Shown: piece by piece, positions 8,256 to 17,021 of the stretch | Numbering within the stretch: the stretch's first letter is position 1 | Layout of the letters: each line of letters begins with the position of its first letter | Origin: Planctomycetaceae bacterium | GTDB lineage: Bacteria > Planctomycetota > Planctomycetia > Pirellulales > Pirellulaceae | Assembly (NCBI GenBank): GCA_020638995.1 | Contig: JACKHM010000002.1 | Span: 62,001 to 126,000, forward strand | Length of the DNA: 64,000 nucleotides | Direction of reading: 5' to 3' | The notes under the pieces: model-generated | Seen by the model: the letters and a program-made list of their open reading frames with translations, nothing else | Told to the model about the DNA's origin: nothing | The model's database searches: none | Position numbers and translations under genes: made by a program

Positions 8256-9566
8256 ATGGCCAGGCGGTCTGATTACAATCGACGTGACTTTTTAAGAACG
8301 ACGGCGGCAGTTACCGCGGCGACGGCCGCTGGTGGCGTCTGGAGCGAATTGGCCGCTCAGGAATCGGTGTCTCCAAACGAGAAGCTGAATATCGCTTGCG
8401 TGGGTACCGCGAATCGTGCCGCGGCTGACATCGACGGTGTGAAGGGAGAGGCGATTACCGTACTCTGCGATGTGGATAAGAACTACCTGGACCGAGCACT
8501 GGCACAATTCCCAGGTGCACGAACGTATGCAGATTCGCGTGAGATGCTCGAGCAAGAGGCAGACAAGATCGATGCGGTTGTTGTCGCAACGGCCGATCAC
8601 ACCCATGCACCGACGTCGATTCGCGCAATCCGCAAGGGCTTGCATTGCTACTGTGAGAAGCCCCTAACGCACACGGTCCACGAAGCTCGACTGGTGGCGG
8701 AAGCTGCGAAGGAGCATGGTGTCGCGACACAACTCGGCACGCAGATTCATGCCGGCGAGAATTATCGTCGCGTGGTCGAAATCGTACAAGCTGGAACGAT
8801 CGGCGATATCACGGACGTTCACGTTTGGGTTGGAAAGGGTTGGGGGGGAGGAGAGCGTCCCGAAGGTGGCGAAGATCCACCAGCGACGCTGAGTTGGGAT
8901 CTGTGGCTGGGCCCGGCGCCCGAACGTCCTTATGTGGCCGGTCGTTACCATCCAGCTCAATGGCGGCGGTGGTGGGATTTCGGCCAGGGAACGCTCGGCG
9001 ATATGGCCTGTCATTATATGGATCTGCCTTTCTGGGCGTTGAAGCTTCGACATCCGACGCATTGCGAAGCGGAGGGCCCGGACGTGCATCCCGAGACTTG
9101 CCCGAATGGCTTGATTGTTCGTTACAAGTACCCGGAACGTGATGGCTTGGTACCTGTGAACCTGACATGGTACGACGGCGATCTGATCCCCAAACAAGTT
9201 GAAGGCGAGCGTGTTCCAAACTCGGGAGTAATGTTCGTCGGAACCGAAGGCAAAATGTTTGCCGACTACGGCAGCTATCGTTTGTTCCCGCAGGAGAAGT
9301 TCAAAGGCTTCGAGCCTCCGGCGCCGACCATCGCTCGTTCGATCGGTCACCACGCCGAGTGGATCAAAGCTTGCAAAGACGGTTCACCGACCACTTGCAA
9401 CTTCGACTATTCCGGGGCGTTGACAGAGGCCGTTTTGCTCGGCAACGTCGCTTATCGCGTGGGACAACCGCTCCAGTGGGACGCCAAATCGCTGAAGGCG
9501 ACAAATTGTCCTGCCGCCGAGCAGTACATTCGCAAAGAGTATCGCCCCGGTTGGGAAGTTGCATAG
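8256..9566 (+). CDS. Tat-exported Gfo/Idh/MocA-family oxidoreductase
   Basis: A 436-residue NAD(P)-dependent oxidoreductase. ATG 8256 is chosen because it puts a twin-arginine signal (RRDFLRTTAAVTAA) at the N-terminus and has a GGAG-like site about 10 bases upstream; the longer open frame from 8001 overlaps the divergent lipoprotein and is not supported. The Rossmann segment LNIACVGTANRAAADIDG replaces the canonical GxGxxG partly. VVVATADHTHAP and CEKPLTHTVHEARL (the EKP catalytic Lys) are typical of the family. A Trp-rich segment (YHPAQWRRWWDFGQGTLGDMACHYMD) matches the long planctomycete/Bacteroidetes subfamily of exported Gfo/Idh/MocA proteins. It probably works folded outside the cytoplasm on sugar derivatives; the substrate is unknown. 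Confidence 0.93.
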   Translation: MARRSDYNRRDFLRTTAAVTAATAAGGVWSELAAQESVSPNEKLNIACVGTANRAAADIDGVKGEAITVLCDVDKNYLDRALAQFPGARTYADSREMLEQEADKIDAVVVATADHTHAPTSIRAIRKGLHCYCEKPLTHTVHEARLVAEAAKEHGVATQLGTQIHAGENYRRVVEIVQAGTIGDITDVHVWVGKGWGGGERPEGGEDPPATLSWDLWLGPAPERPYVAGRYHPAQWRRWWDFGQGTLGDMACHYMDLPFWALKLRHPTHCEAEGPDVHPETCPNGLIVRYKYPERDGLVPVNLTWYDGDLIPKQVEGERVPNSGVMFVGTEGKMFADYGSYRLFPQEKFKGFEPPAPTIARSIGHHAEWIKACKDGSPTTCNFDYSGALTEAVLLGNVAYRVGQPLQWDAKSLKATNCPAAEQYIRKEYRPGWEVA

Positions 9567-9575
9567 CGTTTCGAC

Positions 9576-9610
9576 TGACGCAGTCCGGATGCGCAGTCTG
9601 GACTGCGTCA
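9576..9610. terminator. perfect inverted repeat between convergent genes
   Basis: TGACGCAGTCC at 9576-9586 is the exact reverse complement of GGACTGCGTCA at 9600-9610, leaving a 13-base loop. It lies between the stop of the Gfo/Idh/MocA gene and the stop of the giant beta-helix gene and covers the latter's stop codon. No T-run follows on either strand, so it may be a Rho-independent-like or processing hairpin serving both genes. Confidence 0.55.
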
Positions 9611-12600
9611 ATCGATGCCCGCTGTATCTGAGGCGACTTCTTGGGGCGATTCGTCGTCATCACCAGAAAGTATGGCCGACGGACGCTGTAGAGCCTCTGC
9701 GGAGGAAGAGTTGACTCCTGACTCGGTTTGTTCGGCTATGTTATCAGTTGCGTTCTCCTGATGCTGAGAAATGTCACCTGCCTCGGTTTGCGAGCTAGCC
9801 GGTTGGGCAAGGTCGGCCCAAGCATCTCTCAGCATGTCGCGAAATTGTTGTGCTCTGGCAAGTGATTCTGCAAGTTCGGCGATTGTAGCTGGCGTGGACC
9901 ATGATATCCCTAGTGCATCAAACCCCATTTCGGATCGAACCGAATTGGCCATCTGTGCGCTAACCTCGCCCAAGGCGTCGAGCGATTGCTGGAGTTCCTC
10001 GAAAAGCAGTTTGAGATCATTCAACAACTCAGCGAGTAGACGCCGCAGTTCGTCTCTGCTTTCATTGTCGTTTTCAAACGAAACCAAATAGTCGCCCGTC
10101 TCAGCAACTTGGCTGACAAATCTAGTCACGGCAGCGAACGACGGAGCCACCCGTACCGATCGGTCATCAGCCTGCGATGTGTCCGTGATACTGCTTGGCT
10201 GCGTCGCAGCAAGTAACAAAATTGGATTGGTACGCGGCCCTGGCTTGAATGAGAGTTCCAGTTGCTGAAGTTCGACGGTACCACCACTCTCAAATGTCGT
10301 ACGATAGTTGAGCTGGTATTTACCATCCACCAACGCGTAGATGTTGACGCCACCTCTAAACGGGGCATGATCGCGCGGTGCCAGAGTGACGGAAAGTGTT
10401 TCTCGGTCGCTAAATGGTGTGATGATGCTCTCCAGCACATTCGCTTGGTTAATCCCAGTTGAATGCCGAGCGCCGCCAACCGGGATCGAATGGCGTTGCT
10501 TACTATCAAACACTGTCTGCTCGTGCGGTTCATCACCGAAGCGAGTCCTGACCGTCCAGGCAGGTAGATTGTGCGGTTCGGGGTCGACCCAGATGAATGC
10601 GATTAGCTCGGCACCAAAATGAATCGACGAAGCAAGCTGTTCTTGTACGGAGTCCGCGCCAAAGTCGTTCGCAGCGACTGTTGTTTGCCCAAATGAGGAT
10701 AGCCCATCATCAGCGAGTTCGCTCGTGTCAGAATCGGCATCGTCGATCAACGCTACGTGAATCCTGCGATTGGCATCCGAGACTCGCGAAGCAGCTCGAT
10801 CCAGCGGAATGTCGATCGTCTCGCGGTAAATTGTTTCGGTTTGATCGCCCAATATCGCCGCTATCTTGACGGGTTTGATATCAACCAGTTCATCATTGAG
10901 TGCATTGTGAATCCTCGTCGACGCTTCGTTCAAAATCGACTGAGCAACCGCCGGAAACGGCTGGGACGTTTGATCGGCTGAACGGATGAAGGCGACTTCC
11001 GAGAACTCTGAGGTATTCCCCAAGCGATCTGTAGCCGTCGCTACGAGCAAACCGTTCCGCACGTCCGCGCTAGTGAATGCAGCCGAATCAAAAGTCAAGT
11101 TGTACCGATTGTCGGCGGCTTGAGTTTCAATGCGATGCTCACCGAGTAATGTCGTTCCTTCCTGGCCATCAATTTCGGCAAGAAAGAACTGAACGGTTAT
11201 CGGCAAAGACGAGGCAGCCGTCGGCAACACATACGCGACCTTGATACGGGCCAACTCGCGATCACCAGTCAGTTCCGCCAGAAGTTGTTCTGGCTTGTTC
11301 TGCAATAAATTGGCCCCTGAGTCCTGGTCACCTTCGTCATTGGCGGTCTTGCCATCACCACCCAAGTCAATTCCGAGCAAATAGTTTGCAAAAAAGGAAT
11401 TGGACAGAATCTGGTTTTCGATGCCTGAAGTGATCAGCACTCCATGTCGCTGGTTGTAGGCAATGACATTTGTTTTGCCTGTGGTCGTTCCGCCGATCAG
11501 GTTTCCGATGGCGCCATCGATCAACACTCCGTTTCCCGACTTGGGATCGCTCGATACTTCTGGCAAGCCGTTACCGATTTGACTCGACCGCACTTTACCG
11601 GTACCAATAAAATTACCTTGAATCTGGTTGCCTGTCGTGGTCGCGCCCGCGATTAACAAACCATTGAGATCGTTGCCCGCGAGTACGTTCCCGCCTCCAA
11701 CGATGTTTCCCGAAGCACCTGCGGAGATTTTAACTCCGTTGCCGGCATTATTGAGTCTTGTCGCGCCACTTAGATTCGTGCCGATGTAGTTCGCTTGAAC
11801 GACATTTCCGCGCGTGTTTGTTCCATCTAAGGCAATCCCGTTACCGTTGTTGCCTGAGATGACATTACGATTACTTACGAGACTTCCGCCGATGGAATTG
11901 TTCGATGCTCCCGCTGACAAATGAATTCCACCGAACTGATTCGGCACTCGAACAGCACCGCGAATGTCTGTGCCCACCAAGTTGCCATGAATCACGTTCG
12001 ACTGAGTGCCGACTCCCGAAAGCACAATTCCATATTCAATATTTCCTGAGACGACATTGCTCGCATTAGGCATCTCGCCGCCAATAGTATTGTTAGACGC
12101 GCCATTCTCTATGGCGACGCCGGCCCTTGAATTCGGAAGCGGCACAGTGCCGAGAATGTTCGTTCCAATCCGATTACCGAGCACTTGATTGAGTTGAGCG
12201 TCGGTGCCAGTGATCAAGATGCCTCCGCCGCCATTACCCGAAATCACGTTGGCGGCATTGAGCTCCGGTGCAACGACGACGGAATATGTTCCCGGCGATA
12301 ATCCTGTAAATACATATTCACCGTTAGAATCGGATAATGTTGACACTTCCCCTGCATCAAACCGTCCGTTCTGATTTAGATCGAGGTAGACGAAGCGATT
12401 CGCTACTCCGGACTCGACGAAATCGACACTCTTGGTATCGCGCCCCGCAAAAATTGCCATAAACTCGTCGATGCTTGCAATGCGCCGCGTGTCTGGATCG
12501 ATGATTTGAAGTGCATCTAGCGAGACATCTTGCCCGATTCCAAACGCTTGAAGATTTGTGCCTCGCTGTTGCAACGTAGCGACTTCGTCGTCGTACAACG

Positions 12601-15600
12601 GCGACTGTGGTTCGCCATCGGAGAAGAACAGGACGTTGGCCTGCCCGGTCGGAGACGAATGTGACTCCAGCAATCGCTCGACTTCGCGCAATGCAACCTC
12701 GTAATTTGTCGATCCGCCTGCTACCAGACCATTCAAGGCTTGTAATGCATCAAACACCCCGTTGCCATCTCGATCAGCCGTCAGGGAAGTGAATTCTAGC
12801 TGGCCCTGTGAGGTTGGATCGAGATTCAAAACGTGTGCCGAGTCGCTGAAACTAACGATGCTGACATCGACCTCGTCGCCAAAACCCTTCTGCACCAGAG
12901 TGTCCATCAGTTCGACGATCCCGGCGATCGCTGCTTCCAAGCGGGAGGTAGCTGGAGCATCGGTCTGAGAAGTGCCGAATCCCTCATTCATACTGCCGGA
13001 AACGTCCAACACAAAAATGATGTCGGGTTCACTTCCAACGACCAGATCGGTGTCACGCACGCCGTTACCGTTTTGATCTAAAAAGACCGCGCCGCAGATT
13101 TCGCTCACATCGTCGGCAAGTGTGACTTGCGGATTTGGGTCAATCACCTGATTGTCGCATCCAACGAGGTAATGTTCGGTGAGTGAACGAGTTCCGCCGA
13201 TGGTTGATTGCGTGGCACCGGAACGAAGTAAAACTCCTTCGGCGAGGTTAGCAACCGCGCGAGTACCGGTGATATCCGTTCCAAGCAAATTGCCCTGTAC
13301 AATGGTACGGTCGCCTTCAATGACGATCCCGCGACCGTTAGCAGAAATGATGTTTCCTTGTCCGCTTTGTTCGCCTCCAATCACGTTGTCGGTCGCCGTG
13401 CTGGCGACGAAGATGCCAGCAAGTTGATTACCGCGAGGTTGTCGGCCGGTTGAATCAACTCCGATGAAGTTGCCAGTCAATGTATTCGCGTCTCCGGCGA
13501 TAGTGACGCCGTTGCCGGTAAAGTTCTGAATCGTAAGACCTAGAAGCGAATTCCCGTCCGACAGCAGCTGTAAGCCATGCGCCTCACTGCCACTGACTAA
13601 GCTGCCATCAATCACGACTTCAGGCCCCAGCGGGTTGGTATCACCGCCAAACTCCTGCTGCGAACTACCATCGATGAACGTACCGCCCGTGACGTCGTCG
13701 AGCGGAGGTAGCGGCGTCAAAAGTCGAATTCGGAACACATCCGGCGAGACGTCACCCGTCGCCAATGAACTGTCAACATCGATGAATCCCGGATCAGTGA
13801 TGGGAATGTTGAATAGAATGGTGTCGCTACCGGAATTTGAATTGGCATTCAGAATCGCCTGGCGGAGCGAGCCGGGACCGCTGTCATTGGTCGTGGTTAC
13901 GGTCACTTGCAAAGCATCAATCGCTTCGTTGATATCGGTCGTATCGGTGTCACTATTGTTGGCAGAGTTAGGGTCGACCGCACCTTGTGGAACTGTTACT
14001 GAGATACTGTTTGAAAGAGTGCCACTTGCGGTAGCCTGCACATCGGCGGTTATGCGATAGGTCACTGTCGATCCCGAGGGCAAGGTTAACGACTCGCCGA
14101 GCGGAATTCCGGCGTTGTTTTGATTTCCCGTGGCACCGCCCGCAGCGCTACTGGTGTAACTGACGTGGACCAACTGTGGATCAATCGAAATGTTTACAAG
14201 TGCGTCAGATATTGCGTGCGGACCGTTGTTGCTAACGACCGCCGTATAGACGACGCTCTCGCCTGGCGTTACCGCGGTCAGTGCGTCGGTGATCGTCACC
14301 GCGAGATCGGCCATCGAAACACTCTCGGCGGCCAACGAGAATTCCGAGGTATTCCCAGCGGAATCGGTAGCGGTAGCCGTAATGAAGCCCGCCGGAATTG
14401 TGGAGCTTGCTAGAGAAAAGGTTGCGTCGCCAGCGGAATCTGTCGTCGCCGAAGTCGTGCCGATCCAAGTCTGACCCTCTGCGTCTGAAGCATCAGACAC
14501 ATAGATGTCGATATCGAACAAGGAATTAGGCACGCTGTTAATTGTCCCAAAGACGGTGGATCCTGAGATTCCTGTGATGGCCGGCTTGTTCTGCAAACCG
14601 TTCGGCCCCGTGTCGCCATCCAGTGGGTCGTCGATAGTTGACCCTAAGAGATCGATTCCTAGGAACGCATTCCCGTAGATGGAATTGCCGCGAACCGAAT
14701 TCCCCAGCGAAGAATCGCCCGAAATGGCGACTCCGATTCCTCCGTTGTTGGAAATGATGTTCTCAGCGCCGATATCTATGCTTCCAATCGTGTTGTCAGT
14801 TCCGTTTTCGATCAGGATGCCAGAACTCACGTTTTCGCGAATAGAATTGCCGGTGACAGTCGAATGTGATGCATTCTGCAGTCGCAGTCCACTGCCAGAA
14901 TTGCCGAGTGGTCCTGCGCCATCTACCGTGGTGCCGACGAGATTTCCGGTGATCGTTGCACGACCGAACGCTGCCTCGATCTGTGTCAAGTCTGGCGCCG
15001 TCGCAAACTCCCAAATTGCCGGGTGGCGATGAAAGTCAGGTAGGTCGTTCCAGAACCCGCTCTCTAGAAGCTGTACATAGTTTTCTTGTGCTCCACCGTT
15101 GGGCTCGGCGCCGCTGAAACGCGTGAACTCTGCTGGATTGTAAGAAGCTCCCGAAGTCCAAACGAAAGTATTCTCAACGTCACGGTCCGTAAGTCCGATC
15201 CAAGGTGACGCGTTACCAAAAGTTGAAGTCAAGAAGTCGTTCTCTGATTGGTCGACGATATCCGCCAGGTGCCCCCCGGTTCCGTTCAGCTGCATTTCCG
15301 ACGCCGACCAAGTCGTGGCGGGTGTTAATACGTAGTAGTGATCGTTGCCTCCGTCTGCAACGGGCCACTGCACCGCATGGGCCACGAAGTTGCCGCCATC
15401 GATGTTGATACCCTGCGAGTTGTTTCCAGATATCAAATTACTCGCGATGATGACATCGCTACTTGAAATACTGACGCCAAGATCATTGCCAAACGCCTTT
15501 GTACCCGTTACATCTGTACCAATCGAGTTGCCTCGAAGTTCGATGCCGACGCCGTTGGAAATAGCAATTCCATTCCCCAGGTTTCCAGAGATCAGATTGC

Positions 15601-16990
15601 TTTCGGCGGCTGAATTGCCGCCGATGAGGACATTTGAAGCGCCGTCGAACCCAATGCCGTCGTGTTGATTGGGAATTACAAAGGTCCCCGTTGCATCCGT
15701 ACCGATGAAATTGCTTTGAATGGTCACGTGATCCGCTACCGTGTCGCCGATGCCTCGTGATAGATTACCGGAGATGACGTTGCCGGCACCGGGCGCACCG
15801 ATTGTGATGTTGGTTGAACCCTGTTCAATGCGGATGCCGTGTGAGTCGCGCCCAACGCTGCCGTTGCCGAGTGCAGCATCGCCGTCGCGATTGACTCCGA
15901 TGTGGTTTCCCAACACGGTCACATGATCACTGCCGCCGATAGCGATTCCTTGGCCGAGGTTTCCAGAGATCACATTCATCGCAGCTTGTGATAGCCCTCC
16001 GATCGTAATCGAAGAACTGTTGCGAATATCAATTCCTGCGCCGGAATTACCAATGGCAGACGATCCGTCTGAGTCAGTGCCAATGTGGTTGCTAAGAATT
16101 GACACGCCCGTCGTTCCATTGAAGATCGCTATTCCGATCGAACTGTTGCCAGCGATCACGTTGTCCACAATCTCGACGTTCGAGGTTTGATAGATGGAAA
16201 TACCGCTGGACCCGTTTCCTAGTGAGTCGCTTCCAACGGCATCGGTACCAATGAAGTTGCGTTGGACATTAATGTTTTGACTGCCCGTGCCTATCTCCAC
16301 TCCTGTACCACCGTTTGCTGAAATGACATTGGTATCAGCAGACTCCGGCCCACCGATCGTTACGTCGGTTCCAAACACCTGTATTCCCCACACACCGTTG
16401 GGCATCGACACCCGTCCGGTGGCATCCGTTCCGATGTAGCTCCCTGCTACGGATACACCGTCGCCTCGAACGAGCACACCCAGGACGCTAAAGCTGTGTA
16501 TGTTGAGGCCACGAAGCTCGACGCTATCGCCGTCAACGACAAGTCCATGTCCGTTCGTGAACGCCGCGCCGTCGAGTTCAATCTCCGGTCCATGGGGATT
16601 ACTATCCCCGGTCAGGGAATGCTGTGTTGTTCCGTCGATGCTGATCGGCTGACCATTCACGTTGTTCAGAGTCGGAAGGTTTGTCGCCAATGCCACTCGA
16701 AAGACATCCGGCTCGGCGTCCGCACCATTCAGCCCGCTGCTGCTATCAATATCAATAAACCCAGAATCGGTCTCCGGGATCTGAAAGGCGATTTGCTCCG
16801 GCGTGACTGACGCGTTCGCGTCTAAGATTGCTTGTCGCAATGATCCGGGGCCGTCGTCGTTGGTGTTTGTTACAAAGATTGTTAGCAGGCGTCGATCTTC
16901 CAATTGCTCGACCAACAGCCGGCGCCGCGGCTGCCGATCGGCGCGTCGCCGACGACTCCGATATCGATGAGTGGTGATCGGAACTGGCAT
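9608..16990 (-). CDS. giant secreted multidomain protein: beta-helix, C-type lectin, DUF11, vWA, SdrD-B-like
   Basis: A 2460-residue surface or matrix protein. The N-terminus is Arg-rich and carries VEQLEDRRLL (about 27-36), the short motif found at the start of many large planctomycete extracellular proteins. Two homologous modules each open with TNDxGPGSLRQAI (about 37 and 1040) and the FIDVDSS/TxxDGSSQ sequence, then continue as parallel beta-helix repeats (GNxIGTDxxG, NVISGN, repeated dozens of times). Inserted in the first helix at about 545-660 is a C-type lectin-like segment (YYVLTPATTWSASEMQLNG, WIGLTDRD, WTSGASYNPAEF, EPNGGAQENYVQLL). A DUF11 domain lies at about 893-1020, a vWA domain with MIDAS DVSGS near 1330, and an SdrD-B-like segment (YLDLNQNGRFDAGE) at about 1530-1580. 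The C-terminus (about 2300-2460) is helical, then acidic. It lies 31 bp downstream of the kinase gene. Probably carbohydrate or protein adhesion; the ligand is unknown. Confidence 0.93.
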   Translation of the reverse strand: MPVPITTHRYRSRRRRADRQPRRRLLVEQLEDRRLLTIFVTNTNDDGPGSLRQAILDANASVTPEQIAFQIPETDSGFIDIDSSSGLNGADAEPDVFRVALATNLPTLNNVNGQPISIDGTTQHSLTGDSNPHGPEIELDGAAFTNGHGLVVDGDSVELRGLNIHSFSVLGVLVRGDGVSVAGSYIGTDATGRVSMPNGVWGIQVFGTDVTIGGPESADTNVISANGGTGVEIGTGSQNINVQRNFIGTDAVGSDSLGNGSSGISIYQTSNVEIVDNVIAGNSSIGIAIFNGTTGVSILSNHIGTDSDGSSAIGNSGAGIDIRNSSSITIGGLSQAAMNVISGNLGQGIAIGGSDHVTVLGNHIGVNRDGDAALGNGSVGRDSHGIRIEQGSTNITIGAPGAGNVISGNLSRGIGDTVADHVTIQSNFIGTDATGTFVIPNQHDGIGFDGASNVLIGGNSAAESNLISGNLGNGIAISNGVGIELRGNSIGTDVTGTKAFGNDLGVSISSSDVIIASNLISGNNSQGINIDGGNFVAHAVQWPVADGGNDHYYVLTPATTWSASEMQLNGTGGHLADIVDQSENDFLTSTFGNASPWIGLTDRDVENTFVWTSGASYNPAEFTRFSGAEPNGGAQENYVQLLESGFWNDLPDFHRHPAIWEFATAPDLTQIEAAFGRATITGNLVGTTVDGAGPLGNSGSGLRLQNASHSTVTGNSIRENVSSGILIENGTDNTIGSIDIGAENIISNNGGIGVAISGDSSLGNSVRGNSIYGNAFLGIDLLGSTIDDPLDGDTGPNGLQNKPAITGISGSTVFGTINSVPNSLFDIDIYVSDASDAEGQTWIGTTSATTDSAGDATFSLASSTIPAGFITATATDSAGNTSEFSLAAESVSMADLAVTITDALTAVTPGESVVYTAVVSNNGPHAISDALVNISIDPQLVHVSYTSSAAGGATGNQNNAGIPLGESLTLPSGSTVTYRITADVQATASGTLSNSISVTVPQGAVDPNSANNSDTDTTDINEAIDALQVTVTTTNDSGPGSLRQAILNANSNSGSDTILFNIPITDPGFIDVDSSLATGDVSPDVFRIRLLTPLPPLDDVTGGTFIDGSSQQEFGGDTNPLGPEVVIDGSLVSGSEAHGLQLLSDGNSLLGLTIQNFTGNGVTIAGDANTLTGNFIGVDSTGRQPRGNQLAGIFVASTATDNVIGGEQSGQGNIISANGRGIVIEGDRTIVQGNLLGTDITGTRAVANLAEGVLLRSGATQSTIGGTRSLTEHYLVGCDNQVIDPNPQVTLADDVSEICGAVFLDQNGNGVRDTDLVVGSEPDIIFVLDVSGSMNEGFGTSQTDAPATSRLEAAIAGIVELMDTLVQKGFGDEVDVSIVSFSDSAHVLNLDPTSQGQLEFTSLTADRDGNGVFDALQALNGLVAGGSTNYEVALREVERLLESHSSPTGQANVLFFSDGEPQSPLYDDEVATLQQRGTNLQAFGIGQDVSLDALQIIDPDTRRIASIDEFMAIFAGRDTKSVDFVESGVANRFVYLDLNQNGRFDAGEVSTLSDSNGEYVFTGLSPGTYSVVVAPELNAANVISGNGGGGILITGTDAQLNQVLGNRIGTNILGTVPLPNSRAGVAIENGASNNTIGGEMPNASNVVSGNIEYGIVLSGVGTQSNVIHGNLVGTDIRGAVRVPNQFGGIHLSAGASNNSIGGSLVSNRNVISGNNGNGIALDGTNTRGNVVQANYIGTNLSGATRLNNAGNGVKISAGASGNIVGGGNVLAGNDLNGLLIAGATTTGNQIQGNFIGTGKVRSSQIGNGLPEVSSDPKSGNGVLIDGAIGNLIGGTTTGKTNVIAYNQRHGVLITSGIENQILSNSFFANYLLGIDLGGDGKTANDEGDQDSGANLLQNKPEQLLAELTGDRELARIKVAYVLPTAASSLPITVQFFLAEIDGQEGTTLLGEHRIETQAADNRYNLTFDSAAFTSADVRNGLLVATATDRLGNTSEFSEVAFIRSADQTSQPFPAVAQSILNEASTRIHNALNDELVDIKPVKIAAILGDQTETIYRETIDIPLDRAASRVSDANRRIHVALIDDADSDTSELADDGLSSFGQTTVAANDFGADSVQEQLASSIHFGAELIAFIWVDPEPHNLPAWTVRTRFGDEPHEQTVFDSKQRHSIPVGGARHSTGINQANVLESIITPFSDRETLSVTLAPRDHAPFRGGVNIYALVDGKYQLNYRTTFESGGTVELQQLELSFKPGPRTNPILLLAATQPSSITDTSQADDRSVRVAPSFAAVTRFVSQVAETGDYLVSFENDNESRDELRRLLAELLNDLKLLFEELQQSLDALGEVSAQMANSVRSEMGFDALGISWSTPATIAELAESLARAQQFRDMLRDAWADLAQPASSQTEAGDISQHQENATDNIAEQTESGVNSSSAEALQRPSAILSGDDDESPQEVASDTAGID

Positions 16991-17021
16991 GAGGGAAGAT
17001 AGTGCAGGGCGTTTGGCTGCA

